Source of the DNA: an uncultured Pelagibacteraceae bacterium
GTDB lineage: Bacteria > Pseudomonadota > Alphaproteobacteria > Pelagibacterales > Pelagibacteraceae
DNA: 39,419 nucleotides
Reading direction: 5' to 3'
Assembly (NCBI GenBank): GCA_902599335.1
Contig: CACKFA010000005.1
Span: 1-39,419 of the forward strand
The translations under genes were made by a program, and so were the position numbers. This document shows, piece by piece, positions 26,183 through 33,355 of this stretch. Under the pieces are notes generated by a model. The model made no database searches. It worked only from the letters and a program-made list of their open reading frames with translations, and was not told the DNA's origin. Positions within the stretch are counted from its first letter, which is position 1. The number at the start of each line of letters is the position of its first letter.

Positions 26183-26188
26183 TATAAT
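26183..26188 (+). promoter_or_regulatory. -10 promoter element for the LLM operon
   Basis: A perfect TATAAT sits five bases after the stop of the oxygenase gene. A TTGAAT at 26162-26167 (four of six -35 consensus bases, 15-bp spacing) lies inside the end of that gene. Transcription would start near 26195, giving an ~88-nt leader before the LLM start codon. This marks a separate transcription unit within a long plus-strand run. Confidence 0.65.
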
Positions 26189-26194
26189 GTTTAC

Positions 26195-26283
26195 ATATAA
26201 AGCGATACATAACTCGTCGTTAAATTCGAAAATTTACGAAAGTGGGATCGGTCGTCTTTAAATTAATTTTTAAAGGAGACTTT
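26195..26283 (+). ncRNA. Structured 5' leader, candidate riboswitch with sequestered ribosome site
   Basis: The leader can fold into two parts. The first is a rod: CGAT/ATCG (26203-26206 with 26247-26250), CAT/GTG (26208-26210 with 26242-26244), an internal loop AACTCG (26211-26216) opposite AA, then a stem from 26217 to 26239 with a CGAA loop (26227-26230) and one bulged T. The second is a 12-position hairpin, 26251-26262 with 26269-26280, with 11 pairs (one a wobble) and one G-A mismatch. It buries the whole Shine-Dalgarno AAAGGAGA. This aptamer-plus-sequestering-hairpin layout is typical of translational riboswitches. Ligand is unknown; resemblance to the folE/THF-II motif is noted separately. 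Confidence 0.55.
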
Positions 26284-27453
26284 ATGAAATTTGGTTATTT
26301 TTGTAACACCACAAACTGGACACACAAACCTTATCATCAATTGCTAGATGAGACTAAAGAAATTACAGAATACTGTGATCAAAACAAATGGAATTCAATT
26401 TGGTTTACAGAACATCACTTCAATCACGAGGGAATGGAGTCATGTACAAATCCATTAATGATGGGTGCAGATGCAGCTGCAAGAACAAAAAATATAAGAA
26501 TAGGCCAAGCTGCAAACGTTATTACTTTTCATAATCCAATAAGATTAGCAGAAGATATTGCAACATTAGATCAACTTTCAAAAGGGAGAGTTGAAGTAGG
26601 TGTAGCAAGAGGAATTTATGGTAGAGAAGCAATAAATCTAAACAAAGAGGCCGATTTAAAAGATCAGGCTAAAAATTTCAGATTATTTGCTGAGACTTTA
26701 GAGGTATTAAAGAAAGCATGGAGTGAAAAATTTTTCAATCATCAAGGAGAATTTTATACTTATCCATCACCAAATTATGTTTGGCAGCATGATATGAGTC
26801 CTCCAAGTGAAGAATTTATGAATATGGAGGACAGTACTATGAAAAAAATTAGTGTTGTTCCACAGCCATATCAACAGCCGCATCCTCCAATTCATCAAGT
26901 TGTTGATGGAATTAGATCAATTGAGTGGGCTGCTGAAAATAACATTAATGTTATTATGTGGATTCCAACTGTAAAAGCTTTGAAACCAAAATTTGAAGCT
27001 TATAAAAATAAAAGATCAGAGGTAACAAAGAAAAATATACCTCTAGGCGAAGGGGTGTCACTTGTAAGAGATATGTTTGTTGCAGATACTATGGAAGAAG
27101 CAAAAGAAAAAGCTGGTGAACATATGGTAAATTATATGAGATGGGTTTGTCATTGGAGAGGTTTGGGAAATCATATGGATCCTGGTGAAGAGCTACCTGA
27201 AACAAAAGGTAAATTGGATTTATTAAATTACGAATTTTTACATAAAAGAAACATGTTATTTGGAACACCAGAATATGTGATTGATAAAATTCATGAACTA
27301 AAATCTGAACTCAATTTACAAAATTTGCAAGTTTGGTCTAATTTTCCAGGTGTGAAGCATAAAGATTGTATGAAAAGTATAAAACTTTTCACAGAAAAAG
27401 TTATGCCTCACTTCCAAGATGATTTTGATACTGAAATAAAAAAAGTTTCGTGA
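26284..27453 (+). CDS. LLM-class flavin-dependent oxidoreductase
   Basis: Bacterial-luciferase-like monooxygenase fold, 389 residues, using reduced flavin. The start is the ATG at 26284, preceded at the right distance by AAAGGAGA; a GTG at 26242 lies inside the structured leader and is rejected. WFTEHHF (40-46, with E43, H44 and H45) and DQLSKGRVEVGVARG (96-110) are characteristic of the luciferase-like branch. Such enzymes oxidise or open heterocycles, cleave C-S or C-N bonds or act on aldehydes; homologous Mer proteins reduce methylene-pterins. No flavin reductase is in the window. It leads a coupled run of five genes ending in a binding protein. Confidence 0.87.
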   Translation: MKFGYFCNTTNWTHKPYHQLLDETKEITEYCDQNKWNSIWFTEHHFNHEGMESCTNPLMMGADAAARTKNIRIGQAANVITFHNPIRLAEDIATLDQLSKGRVEVGVARGIYGREAINLNKEADLKDQAKNFRLFAETLEVLKKAWSEKFFNHQGEFYTYPSPNYVWQHDMSPPSEEFMNMEDSTMKKISVVPQPYQQPHPPIHQVVDGIRSIEWAAENNINVIMWIPTVKALKPKFEAYKNKRSEVTKKNIPLGEGVSLVRDMFVADTMEEAKEKAGEHMVNYMRWVCHWRGLGNHMDPGEELPETKGKLDLLNYEFLHKRNMLFGTPEYVIDKIHELKSELNLQNLQVWSNFPGVKHKDCMKSIKLFTEKVMPHFQDDFDTEIKKVS

Positions 27454-29153
27454 ATAAAAGACGAAAAAGAATTAGCGGTGGACAAGCTGCTGTTCAATCA
27501 TTAAAAAAAGAGAGAGTAAAACATGTTTTTGGACTTATTGGTTCAGCAACAATGGAAATGTTTGATGCTCTTTATCATGAGAAAAGTATAAAATTTATTG
27601 GTGTCAGAGATGAAAGAACTGGTACTCATATGGCTGATGGTTATGCAAGAGCATCCAATAGACCTGGGGTAATTATTGCAGGCCAAAACGGACCTGGCGC
27701 TACTAATTTAGTTACAGGCGTTGCTCAAGCAAAAGCAGCCTTTTCTCCAGTTGTTGCAATTGCAGGTTCGTATTCAACTAAAGATAAAATGGAAGATGCA
27801 TTCCAAGGTTTAGATCAACAATCTTTATTTGCACCTATTACAAAGAAAACCTGGACTATAAAAAATTCAAAAATAATTCCAAAAATTATGAGTGATGCTT
27901 TTAGTTTGGCAATGAAACCTAGAAAGGGACCTGTATGTGTAAATTTACCAAGAAATATATTAGCAGCTTCAAACAAGTATAATATCAATGTTAAAAAACC
28001 ATCGTTCGAAAATGAGAGCAAACAAAAAGGAAATAAAGAAAATATCAAAAAAGCTGCAAAATTAATTGGATCTTCAAAATGTTCAGTAATTATTGTTGGT
28101 GCAGGTATAAAGTACAATTCTAAATACAAAGAGGTAATAAAATTAGCTGAACTATGCAACTTACCTATTGTTACAGCAGCGGGTCATGGAGATACAATTC
28201 CATTTGGTCATAAATTAAATGCAGGACAAATGGGGCCTAGAGGAAATCCTGTTGCATCAAGATTAGTTAAAAGTGCAGATGTCATTTTAGCAATTGGAAC
28301 GCGTTTGGGGTTTAATTCAACTTTTTACTCCTATGAAAATATAAATAAAGAGGCAAAAATAATTCAAATTGAACTGGAAAAAACAATGCTTGGAAAATAT
28401 TTTCCTGTAAAAGTTAAGATACACGCAGATGCTGCAACTGCAACTAAACAGCTTTACGAGGAGATTAAAAGAGACAAAATTAAATTAAATGTTAAAGATT
28501 GGACTAACTCTTATTTAAAAGAGAGAAAAGAATATTTAATAAATAGAGATAAAAAAAATTTGGGTCCAAATTTTCCAATACAGCCTAAAGGGCTATTTAA
28601 ACAATTAAGAAAAGTCCTCCCAAAAAACTCAGCAATTACTCTAGATGCTGGTACGTTATGTTTGCAAGCAACAGATGCGTTAGAATATTATGATCCTCCA
28701 TCATTATTTACTCCATTAGATTTTGGTTTGGTTGGTTTTTCTTTTGCTTGTGGTCTTGGTGTCAAGGTTGCAAAGCCTAAAAAAAAAGTTGTAAGTCTTA
28801 TGGGTGATGGGGGATTTGGCATGACTATATCTGAATTAAGCACTGCTGTTGAATATGGAATTAATACAACAACTATTGTAATGAACAATCAAAGTTGGGG
28901 TGCAGAAAAAGCTTATCAAAAAGATTTTTTTGGAAAAAGATATTTAGGTGCTGATATTACCAGTCCGTCCTTTGATAAGGTTGCAGAACTTTATGGTGCA
29001 AAAGGTTTTAAAGTTAAAAAAATTTCTGAGATTGGTGAAGCTGTAAGAGCTGCAGTTAAATCAAACAAACCGTCTGTGATAGATGTTGATGTGGATCCAA
29101 AAGCGTTATACAGTTTTAGAAGAGATAGTTTCAAACATAGAGTAAAAAAATGA
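27450..29153 (+). CDS. Thiamine-diphosphate enzyme, Xsc/acetolactate synthase-like
   Basis: ThDP-dependent C-C lyase or ligase of 567 residues with the usual Pyr, central and PP domains. The cofactor-activating glutamate is E55 (RDERTG). The PP-domain GDGGFGM to NNQSWG motif binds Mg-ThDP. The blocks GPGATNLVTGV and NNQSWGAEKAYQKDFFGKRY recall sulfoacetaldehyde acetyltransferase (Xsc), though that enzyme is usually near 590 residues with a Pta partner, absent here. The start is a GTG overlapping the LLM stop (GTGA), so the genes are translationally coupled. The substrate is probably a 2-oxo acid or an aldehyde-type intermediate of the pathway begun by the LLM enzyme; that is inference. Confidence 0.82.
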   Translation: MNKRRKRISGGQAAVQSLKKERVKHVFGLIGSATMEMFDALYHEKSIKFIGVRDERTGTHMADGYARASNRPGVIIAGQNGPGATNLVTGVAQAKAAFSPVVAIAGSYSTKDKMEDAFQGLDQQSLFAPITKKTWTIKNSKIIPKIMSDAFSLAMKPRKGPVCVNLPRNILAASNKYNINVKKPSFENESKQKGNKENIKKAAKLIGSSKCSVIIVGAGIKYNSKYKEVIKLAELCNLPIVTAAGHGDTIPFGHKLNAGQMGPRGNPVASRLVKSADVILAIGTRLGFNSTFYSYENINKEAKIIQIELEKTMLGKYFPVKVKIHADAATATKQLYEEIKRDKIKLNVKDWTNSYLKERKEYLINRDKKNLGPNFPIQPKGLFKQLRKVLPKNSAITLDAGTLCLQATDALEYYDPPSLFTPLDFGLVGFSFACGLGVKVAKPKKKVVSLMGDGGFGMTISELSTAVEYGINTTTIVMNNQSWGAEKAYQKDFFGKRYLGADITSPSFDKVAELYGAKGFKVKKISEIGEAVRAAVKSNKPSVIDVDVDPKALYSFRRDSFKHRVKK

Positions 29154-29737
29154 AATTAGAATTAAGAAAATTCACAAAATTTGTAGACAAAACTTTTATT
29201 GAAGGTGGTAAAGAAGCGAAGGAACCAGTTTTAATGGTATCAGTAGCAGCAGTGTTTAAAAATCCATGGCATGGTCAGGGTTTTGTTGATGATCTCAGAC
29301 CAACTATTTTAGATCTTGCACCAAAACTAGGTGATTTACTTGTTCCAGAATTGATAAAAGAAATAGGATCACCTGAAAAAATATTGGCATATGGTAAGGC
29401 AGGTGTAGTTGGATTGAACGGTGAAATAGAGCATGCCTCAGCTTTTATTCATACCTTAAGGTTTGGTAATAAATTTAGAGATGCTGTTGGTGGAACTTCC
29501 TATTTAAGTTTTACAAATACAAGAGGACCTGCTGGATCAAAGATTGCAATTCCTATGATGCATAAAACAGACTCCGGATTGAGACCATATTACCTAACTC
29601 ATGAATTTACTATTCATGATGCACCTTTCAATGATGAGGTGGTTATTGCAATTGGTGGGGCATCAAGTGGTAGGGCACATGCAAGAACTGGTGACAGATA
29701 TCAAGACATGAAAGAAATGGGTATTGAGCCAAAATAA
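29150..29737 (+). CDS. AA_synth (DUF1185) family protein
   Basis: Protein of 195 residues matching the 'amino acid synthesis' family PF06684, whose biochemical role is not established despite the name. Recognisable blocks are KNPWHGQGFVDDL (37-49), AYGKAGVVGLNGEIEHASA, a central GPAGSKIAIPM and the C-terminal IGGASSGRAHARTGDRYQDM. The last is rich in conserved Arg, His and Gly and may bind an anionic substrate. It overlaps the ThDP enzyme gene by ATGA, so it belongs to the same translationally coupled operon. In other proteobacteria such genes occur beside LLM enzymes and ring-opening hydrolases, as I recall. No catalytic claim is made here. Confidence 0.8.
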   Translation: MKLELRKFTKFVDKTFIEGGKEAKEPVLMVSVAAVFKNPWHGQGFVDDLRPTILDLAPKLGDLLVPELIKEIGSPEKILAYGKAGVVGLNGEIEHASAFIHTLRFGNKFRDAVGGTSYLSFTNTRGPAGSKIAIPMMHKTDSGLRPYYLTHEFTIHDAPFNDEVVIAIGGASSGRAHARTGDRYQDMKEMGIEPK

Positions 29738-29743
29738 TTCTTG

Positions 29744-30526
29744 ATGACAACAGGAACTACTGCCTCAGGAACTTATTACTTATACAATAAAAAGGTTCAA
29801 GATGTACCAATAGTATTTGTACATGGTGTAGGTCTAACTCACGAAATATGGCAGCCTCAACTTGAATTTTTTAATTATCATTCGACTCTTGCTTATGACA
29901 TTTTAGGTCATGGAAAATCTTCATTAGAAAATAAGGAAATTAGTTTTGATGATTTTTCCGACCAACTAATTAAGTTAATGGACCATCTAAGTATAAAAAA
30001 AATACATCTTGTAGGTTTCTCTATAGGGTCTTTAATCGCACGAAATTTTGCAACTAAACATAATGAGCGTTTACAGACATTAACACTTTTGTGTTCTATT
30101 TATAAAAGAACTGAGGAACAGCAAAAAATTGTTAATCAAAGATTTGATCAAGCAAAACAAGAATTAAAACTCTCAAAACAAGCCCTGAAAAGATGGTTTA
30201 CTGACAAATATTTAGAAAATAATCCAGAAATTTATGAAAAAATAAGTTCCATTTTGTCTGCTAATAATATGAATAATTTTTTAAAGGTTTACGAGCTATT
30301 CGTTAATCATAAAAATGATGAAGATTTTAATAAAATTAAAGCAAGAACACTGATTGTGACAGGTGAATATGACATTGGCTCAACTGTAAAAATGTCTCAA
30401 GAATTGAATAGTTTGATCTCTAAAAGTCAATTAAAGATCATTAAAGATGGAAAACATCTTTGTGGTATTGAGTGTGCTGATGATGTAAATTTAACAATCA
30501 AAAATTTTATTGGATCAGATGAGTAA
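29744..30526 (+). CDS. Alpha/beta-fold hydrolase
   Basis: Alpha/beta hydrolase of 260 residues from the ATG at 29744; a TTG three bases earlier is a weaker alternative. The oxyanion region is FVHGVGLT, the nucleophile serine lies in GFSIGS near residue 95, the acid is the aspartate in TGEYDIGST, and the histidine is in KDGKHLCGIE near the C-terminus, giving a complete triad. It resembles 3-oxoadipate enol-lactonase and RutD-like enzymes that hydrolyse lactones or small amides after ring cleavage. It is six bases downstream of the AA_synth gene and overlaps the aldehyde dehydrogenase gene. Substrate unknown. Confidence 0.85.
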   Translation: MTTGTTASGTYYLYNKKVQDVPIVFVHGVGLTHEIWQPQLEFFNYHSTLAYDILGHGKSSLENKEISFDDFSDQLIKLMDHLSIKKIHLVGFSIGSLIARNFATKHNERLQTLTLLCSIYKRTEEQQKIVNQRFDQAKQELKLSKQALKRWFTDKYLENNPEIYEKISSILSANNMNNFLKVYELFVNHKNDEDFNKIKARTLIVTGEYDIGSTVKMSQELNSLISKSQLKIIKDGKHLCGIECADDVNLTIKNFIGSDE

Positions 30527-32000
30527 ACTAAAGCAATATAAAATGTTTATTAATGGTGAGTGGGTAGACTCTGAAAGTAAAAAAACATTTGAAAGTTTAA
30601 ATCCAGAACATAATGAGCCATGGGCAGTTGTTCCAGAAGCAAGTGCTAAAGATGTCGATAATGCAGTTAAAGCTGCTCAAAAAGCATTCGAGGGTGAATG
30701 GCCAAAGCTGCTTCCTAGAGAAAGAGCTAAATATTTAAGAGCTATTGGAAATCAATTGAGAGAGAATGCAGAAATGCTAGGAGAAATAGAAACAATTGAT
30801 ACTGGAAAACTTTACAGAGAAACAAAAAAACAAGCAGTTTATATAGCAGAATACTATGACTATTATGCTGGCTTGGCGGATAAAGTTGAAGGAACAGTTT
30901 TGCCAATAGATAAACCAAATGTTCAAGCAATAACAACTAGAATACCTATAGGTGTTATAGCTGCAATAATTCCTTGGAATTCACAAATGTTTTTAACTGC
31001 CACTAAAGTTGCACCAGCACTTGCAATGGGTAATACAGTGGTAATTAAATCTTCAGAACTTGCACCTGCTGTTTTGTTTGAATTTGCAAAATTAGTTGAA
31101 AAAACTGGTATCCCTAAAGGTGTGGTGAATGTAATTACAGGATTTGGAGATCCTTGTGGTAAAAGTTTAACTGCTCATAACTTAGTTGAAAAAGTTGCTT
31201 TTACTGGTGGTCCTGAAACAGCAAGACATATAATTAAAAACTCAGCAGAAAATTTATCAGAAGTAAGTTTAGAACTGGGTGGAAAAAGTCCAGTTGCAGT
31301 CTTTGATGATGCAGAGCAAGAAAATGCAATAAATGGTATTACAGCTGGAATATTTGGTGCAAGTGGACAAAGTTGTATAGCAGGTTCAAGACTTTATTTG
31401 CAAAAAGGAATTTATGATGAATTTTTAGACAAGCTTTCAAAACGTGCATCTAAAATAAAAATAGGAGCACCAATGGATCCAGAAACAGAAATGGGTCCTT
31501 TAAGTAATTTCAAACAATTAGAAGTAATAGAAAAAAATATTAAAGAGACAATTGATCAAGGTGGAAAAATTAAGTGTGGAGGTGAAAGACATTCTTTTTC
31601 AAATAAAGGATATTACTTTCCTCCTACAATTATAGAATGTGATAATCACAATCTTCCAGTAGCAGAAAATGAATTATTTGGACCTGTATTATCGGTCATG
31701 AAATTTGATACGGAAGAAGAAGTAATTTCTAAAATGAACGATAATCAATATGGATTATCTTCTGGAGTTTATACAAGTAATTTATCTAGAGGCATGAGAG
31801 TTTCCAAAGCAATAAGGGCAGGAATAACTTTTGTAAACACTTATCGATTAATTTCACCATCTGCACCATTTGGAGGTATTAAAGATAGTGGATATGGGAA
31901 AGAAGCTGGAATTGACTCAATTAAAGACTACACAAGGGTAAAAACAACTTGGTTCTACACCTCTGACGAACCTTCTTTAGACCCCTTCTCAATCAGATAA
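30519..32000 (+). CDS. Aldehyde dehydrogenase (betaine-aldehyde/semialdehyde type)
   Basis: Aldehyde dehydrogenase of 493 residues from the ATG at 30519; a TTG at 30510 gives 496 and is less likely. N154 is in the IPWNSQ motif, E252 in LELGGK and C286 in ASGQSC. It is distinct from the two MLDK-type paralogs elsewhere in the window, with a longer C-terminus (TSDEPSLDPF) and closer resemblance to betaine-aldehyde or hydroxymuconic-semialdehyde dehydrogenases. It overlaps the hydrolase gene by eight bases and would finish the pathway by oxidising an aldehyde to an acid. The precise aldehyde is open. Confidence 0.9.
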   Translation: MSKLKQYKMFINGEWVDSESKKTFESLNPEHNEPWAVVPEASAKDVDNAVKAAQKAFEGEWPKLLPRERAKYLRAIGNQLRENAEMLGEIETIDTGKLYRETKKQAVYIAEYYDYYAGLADKVEGTVLPIDKPNVQAITTRIPIGVIAAIIPWNSQMFLTATKVAPALAMGNTVVIKSSELAPAVLFEFAKLVEKTGIPKGVVNVITGFGDPCGKSLTAHNLVEKVAFTGGPETARHIIKNSAENLSEVSLELGGKSPVAVFDDAEQENAINGITAGIFGASGQSCIAGSRLYLQKGIYDEFLDKLSKRASKIKIGAPMDPETEMGPLSNFKQLEVIEKNIKETIDQGGKIKCGGERHSFSNKGYYFPPTIIECDNHNLPVAENELFGPVLSVMKFDTEEEVISKMNDNQYGLSSGVYTSNLSRGMRVSKAIRAGITFVNTYRLISPSAPFGGIKDSGYGKEAGIDSIKDYTRVKTTWFYTSDEPSLDPFSIR

Positions 32001-32110
32001 TTATCAGCGTCAATTAACTATCTAAAATAGGATAATTTTGTCATTGAATATTAATAATATTCATACTTAAATTAGCTTTTTATAAATTGTTAACAATATA
32101 GAGGAAGATA
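32001..32110 (+). promoter_or_regulatory. livK upstream region: promoter with spacer palindrome
   Basis: The 110-bp gap has no gene. TTGTCA (32038-32043, five of six -35 bases) and CATACT (32062-32067, four of six -10 bases) are 18 bp apart. An interrupted palindrome GAATAT-5-ATATTC (32046-32062) fills the spacer, a position used by MerR-type activators and by repressors. Transcription would start near 32074. GAGGAAG at 32101-32107 is the ribosome site. A separate promoter would let the binding protein be made in excess of the enzymes upstream. Confidence 0.45.
32086..32097. repeat. 12-bp GTTAAC-centred palindrome before livK start
   Basis: ATTGTTAACAAT is a perfect palindrome ending 13 nt before the livK-like ATG, directly upstream of its ribosome site. 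It mirrors AACGTTAACGTT at 14258-14269, which is 14 nt before the potD-like ATG. The shared position and core suggest a common leader element for binding-protein genes, either a transcription-factor site or a small mRNA hairpin. Confidence 0.6.
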
Positions 32111-33301
32111 ATGAGAAAACTATTTATCGCTGTATTTATGTTTGTATCAAGTTTTGGTTCAAATGTAATGGCAGACGGACATTCGATTAAAATGGGGATC
32201 ATCTTAGGATTCACTGGTCCTATTGAATCTCTAACTCCAGCTATGGCTGCATCTGCAGAGCTTGCATTTAAAGAAGCTTCAGACTCGGGTTCGCTATTAG
32301 GTGGAAAAAAAATTGAGCCAGTAAGAGCAGACTCAACTTGTGTTGACTCAGCAGCAGCAACAGCTGCAGCTGAAGGATTAATTTCAGGTGGTGTAGCTGC
32401 AATTATGGGAGCAGACTGTTCAGGTGTAACTGGTGCTATTGCAACTAACGTTGCTGTACCAAATGGTGTAGTAATGATTTCACCCTCAGCTACTTCTCCA
32501 GGATTAACAACTCTAGATGATAATGGATATTTCTTTAGAACTGCTCCATCAGATGCTAGAGGTGGTCAAATCTTGGCTGATATTACTAAAGACAGAAAAG
32601 TAAAAAGTGTTGCAATCACTTATACTAACAACGACTATGGTAAAGGTTTAGCTGATGTTTACAAAGCTGCAGTTGAAGGTCATGGTATTAAAGTTACAAC
32701 TGTAACTGCTCATGAAGATGGAAAAGCAGATTACTCATCTGAAGTAGCAACTCTTGCTTCTGCTGGTGGTGACGCTGTAGCAGTTATTGGTTATCTTGAC
32801 CAAGGAGGAAAAGGAATAATTCAAGCTTCTTTAGACTCTGGTGCATTTGATAAATTCATTTTATCAGATGGTATGATTGGTCAATCTTTAGTTGATGCGT
32901 TTGGAAAAGACTTAAACAAATCATTTGGATCATTACCAGGTTCTACTGGAAAAGGTGCGGGTATATTTGCTGAAGTTGCAAAAGCTGGAGGTGTAGAAGC
33001 TTCTGGTCCTTACACAGGTGAATCTTATGATGCAGCTGCTTTAATAGTATTAGCAATGCAAGCAGGTAACTCTGCTGATAGAGCTTCTATTGCAAAAAAT
33101 GTAATGGATGTTGCTAACGCTCCTGGAACTAAAATATATCCAGGTGAACTTAAGAAAGGTTTAGATTTACTAGCAAAAGGTAAAAAGATTAATTACGAAG
33201 GTGCTACTGGAGTAACTTTTACTAGTGTTGGTGAAGCTGAAGGTTCTTTCTTAGAACAAGAAGTTAAAGGCGGAAAATTCAAAACTAAAAAACAAAGATA
33301 A
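32111..33301 (+). CDS. livK: Branched-chain amino acid-type ABC substrate-binding protein
   Basis: Periplasmic type I binding protein (Peripla_BP_6) of 396 residues with a signal peptide ending near VMADG (residues 20-24). The mature start KMGIILGFTGPIESLTPAMA is the usual ligand-loop region. TSPGLTTLDDNGYFFRTAPSDARGGQ and TNNDYGKGLADVYKAAVEGHG are classic LivK-type blocks. It follows the LLM-ThDP-hydrolase-ALDH operon, with its own probable promoter. It converges on an operon encoding LivGFHM on the other strand, so this protein most likely serves that importer. The ligand may be the substrate of the upstream enzymes rather than leucine; that is inference. A strong terminator follows. Confidence 0.9.
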   Translation: MRKLFIAVFMFVSSFGSNVMADGHSIKMGIILGFTGPIESLTPAMAASAELAFKEASDSGSLLGGKKIEPVRADSTCVDSAAATAAAEGLISGGVAAIMGADCSGVTGAIATNVAVPNGVVMISPSATSPGLTTLDDNGYFFRTAPSDARGGQILADITKDRKVKSVAITYTNNDYGKGLADVYKAAVEGHGIKVTTVTAHEDGKADYSSEVATLASAGGDAVAVIGYLDQGGKGIIQASLDSGAFDKFILSDGMIGQSLVDAFGKDLNKSFGSLPGSTGKGAGIFAEVAKAGGVEASGPYTGESYDAAALIVLAMQAGNSADRASIAKNVMDVANAPGTKIYPGELKKGLDLLAKGKKINYEGATGVTFTSVGEAEGSFLEQEVKGGKFKTKKQR

Positions 33302-33317
33302 TTTTTTATCTTAATTC

Positions 33318-33355
33318 AAAAAACCCCAGTAATTTAATTACTGGGGTTTTTTTTT
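33318..33355. terminator. Bidirectional intrinsic terminator, livK and MFS genes
   Basis: A perfect 10-bp stem, CCCCAGTAAT (33324-33333) with ATTACTGGGG (33337-33346), has a three-base loop TTA. It is flanked by A6 (33318-33323) and T9 (33347-33355), so it works in both directions. On the minus strand the loop is the MFS stop codon TAA, and the left part of the hairpin encodes the last MFS residues (N-P-S-N). Confidence 0.92.

Noticed and set aside
26242..26283. Upstream GTG start adding 14 residues to the LLM protein
   Set aside because: It lies inside the structured leader, has no ribosome site, and the ATG at 26284 has AAAGGAGA at proper spacing and begins at the conserved domain.
26195..26283. 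SAM-V, SAM-II or glycine riboswitch, which occur in SAR11
   Set aside because: The remembered cores of SAM-V and SAM-II are not present, and there is no tandem glycine-type fold.
26284..27453. Alkanesulfonate monooxygenase SsuD
   Set aside because: It shares the LLM fold only; no Ssu transporter or flavin reductase is nearby and the WFTEHHF branch differs.
27815..28159. 114-codon minus-strand frame inside the ThDP enzyme gene
   Set aside because: Antisense shadow of a conserved coding region with no recognisable domain.
29741..30518. TTG starts at 29741 (hydrolase) and 30510 (aldehyde dehydrogenase)
   Set aside because: In-frame ATG codons three and nine bases later are more likely and keep all conserved residues.
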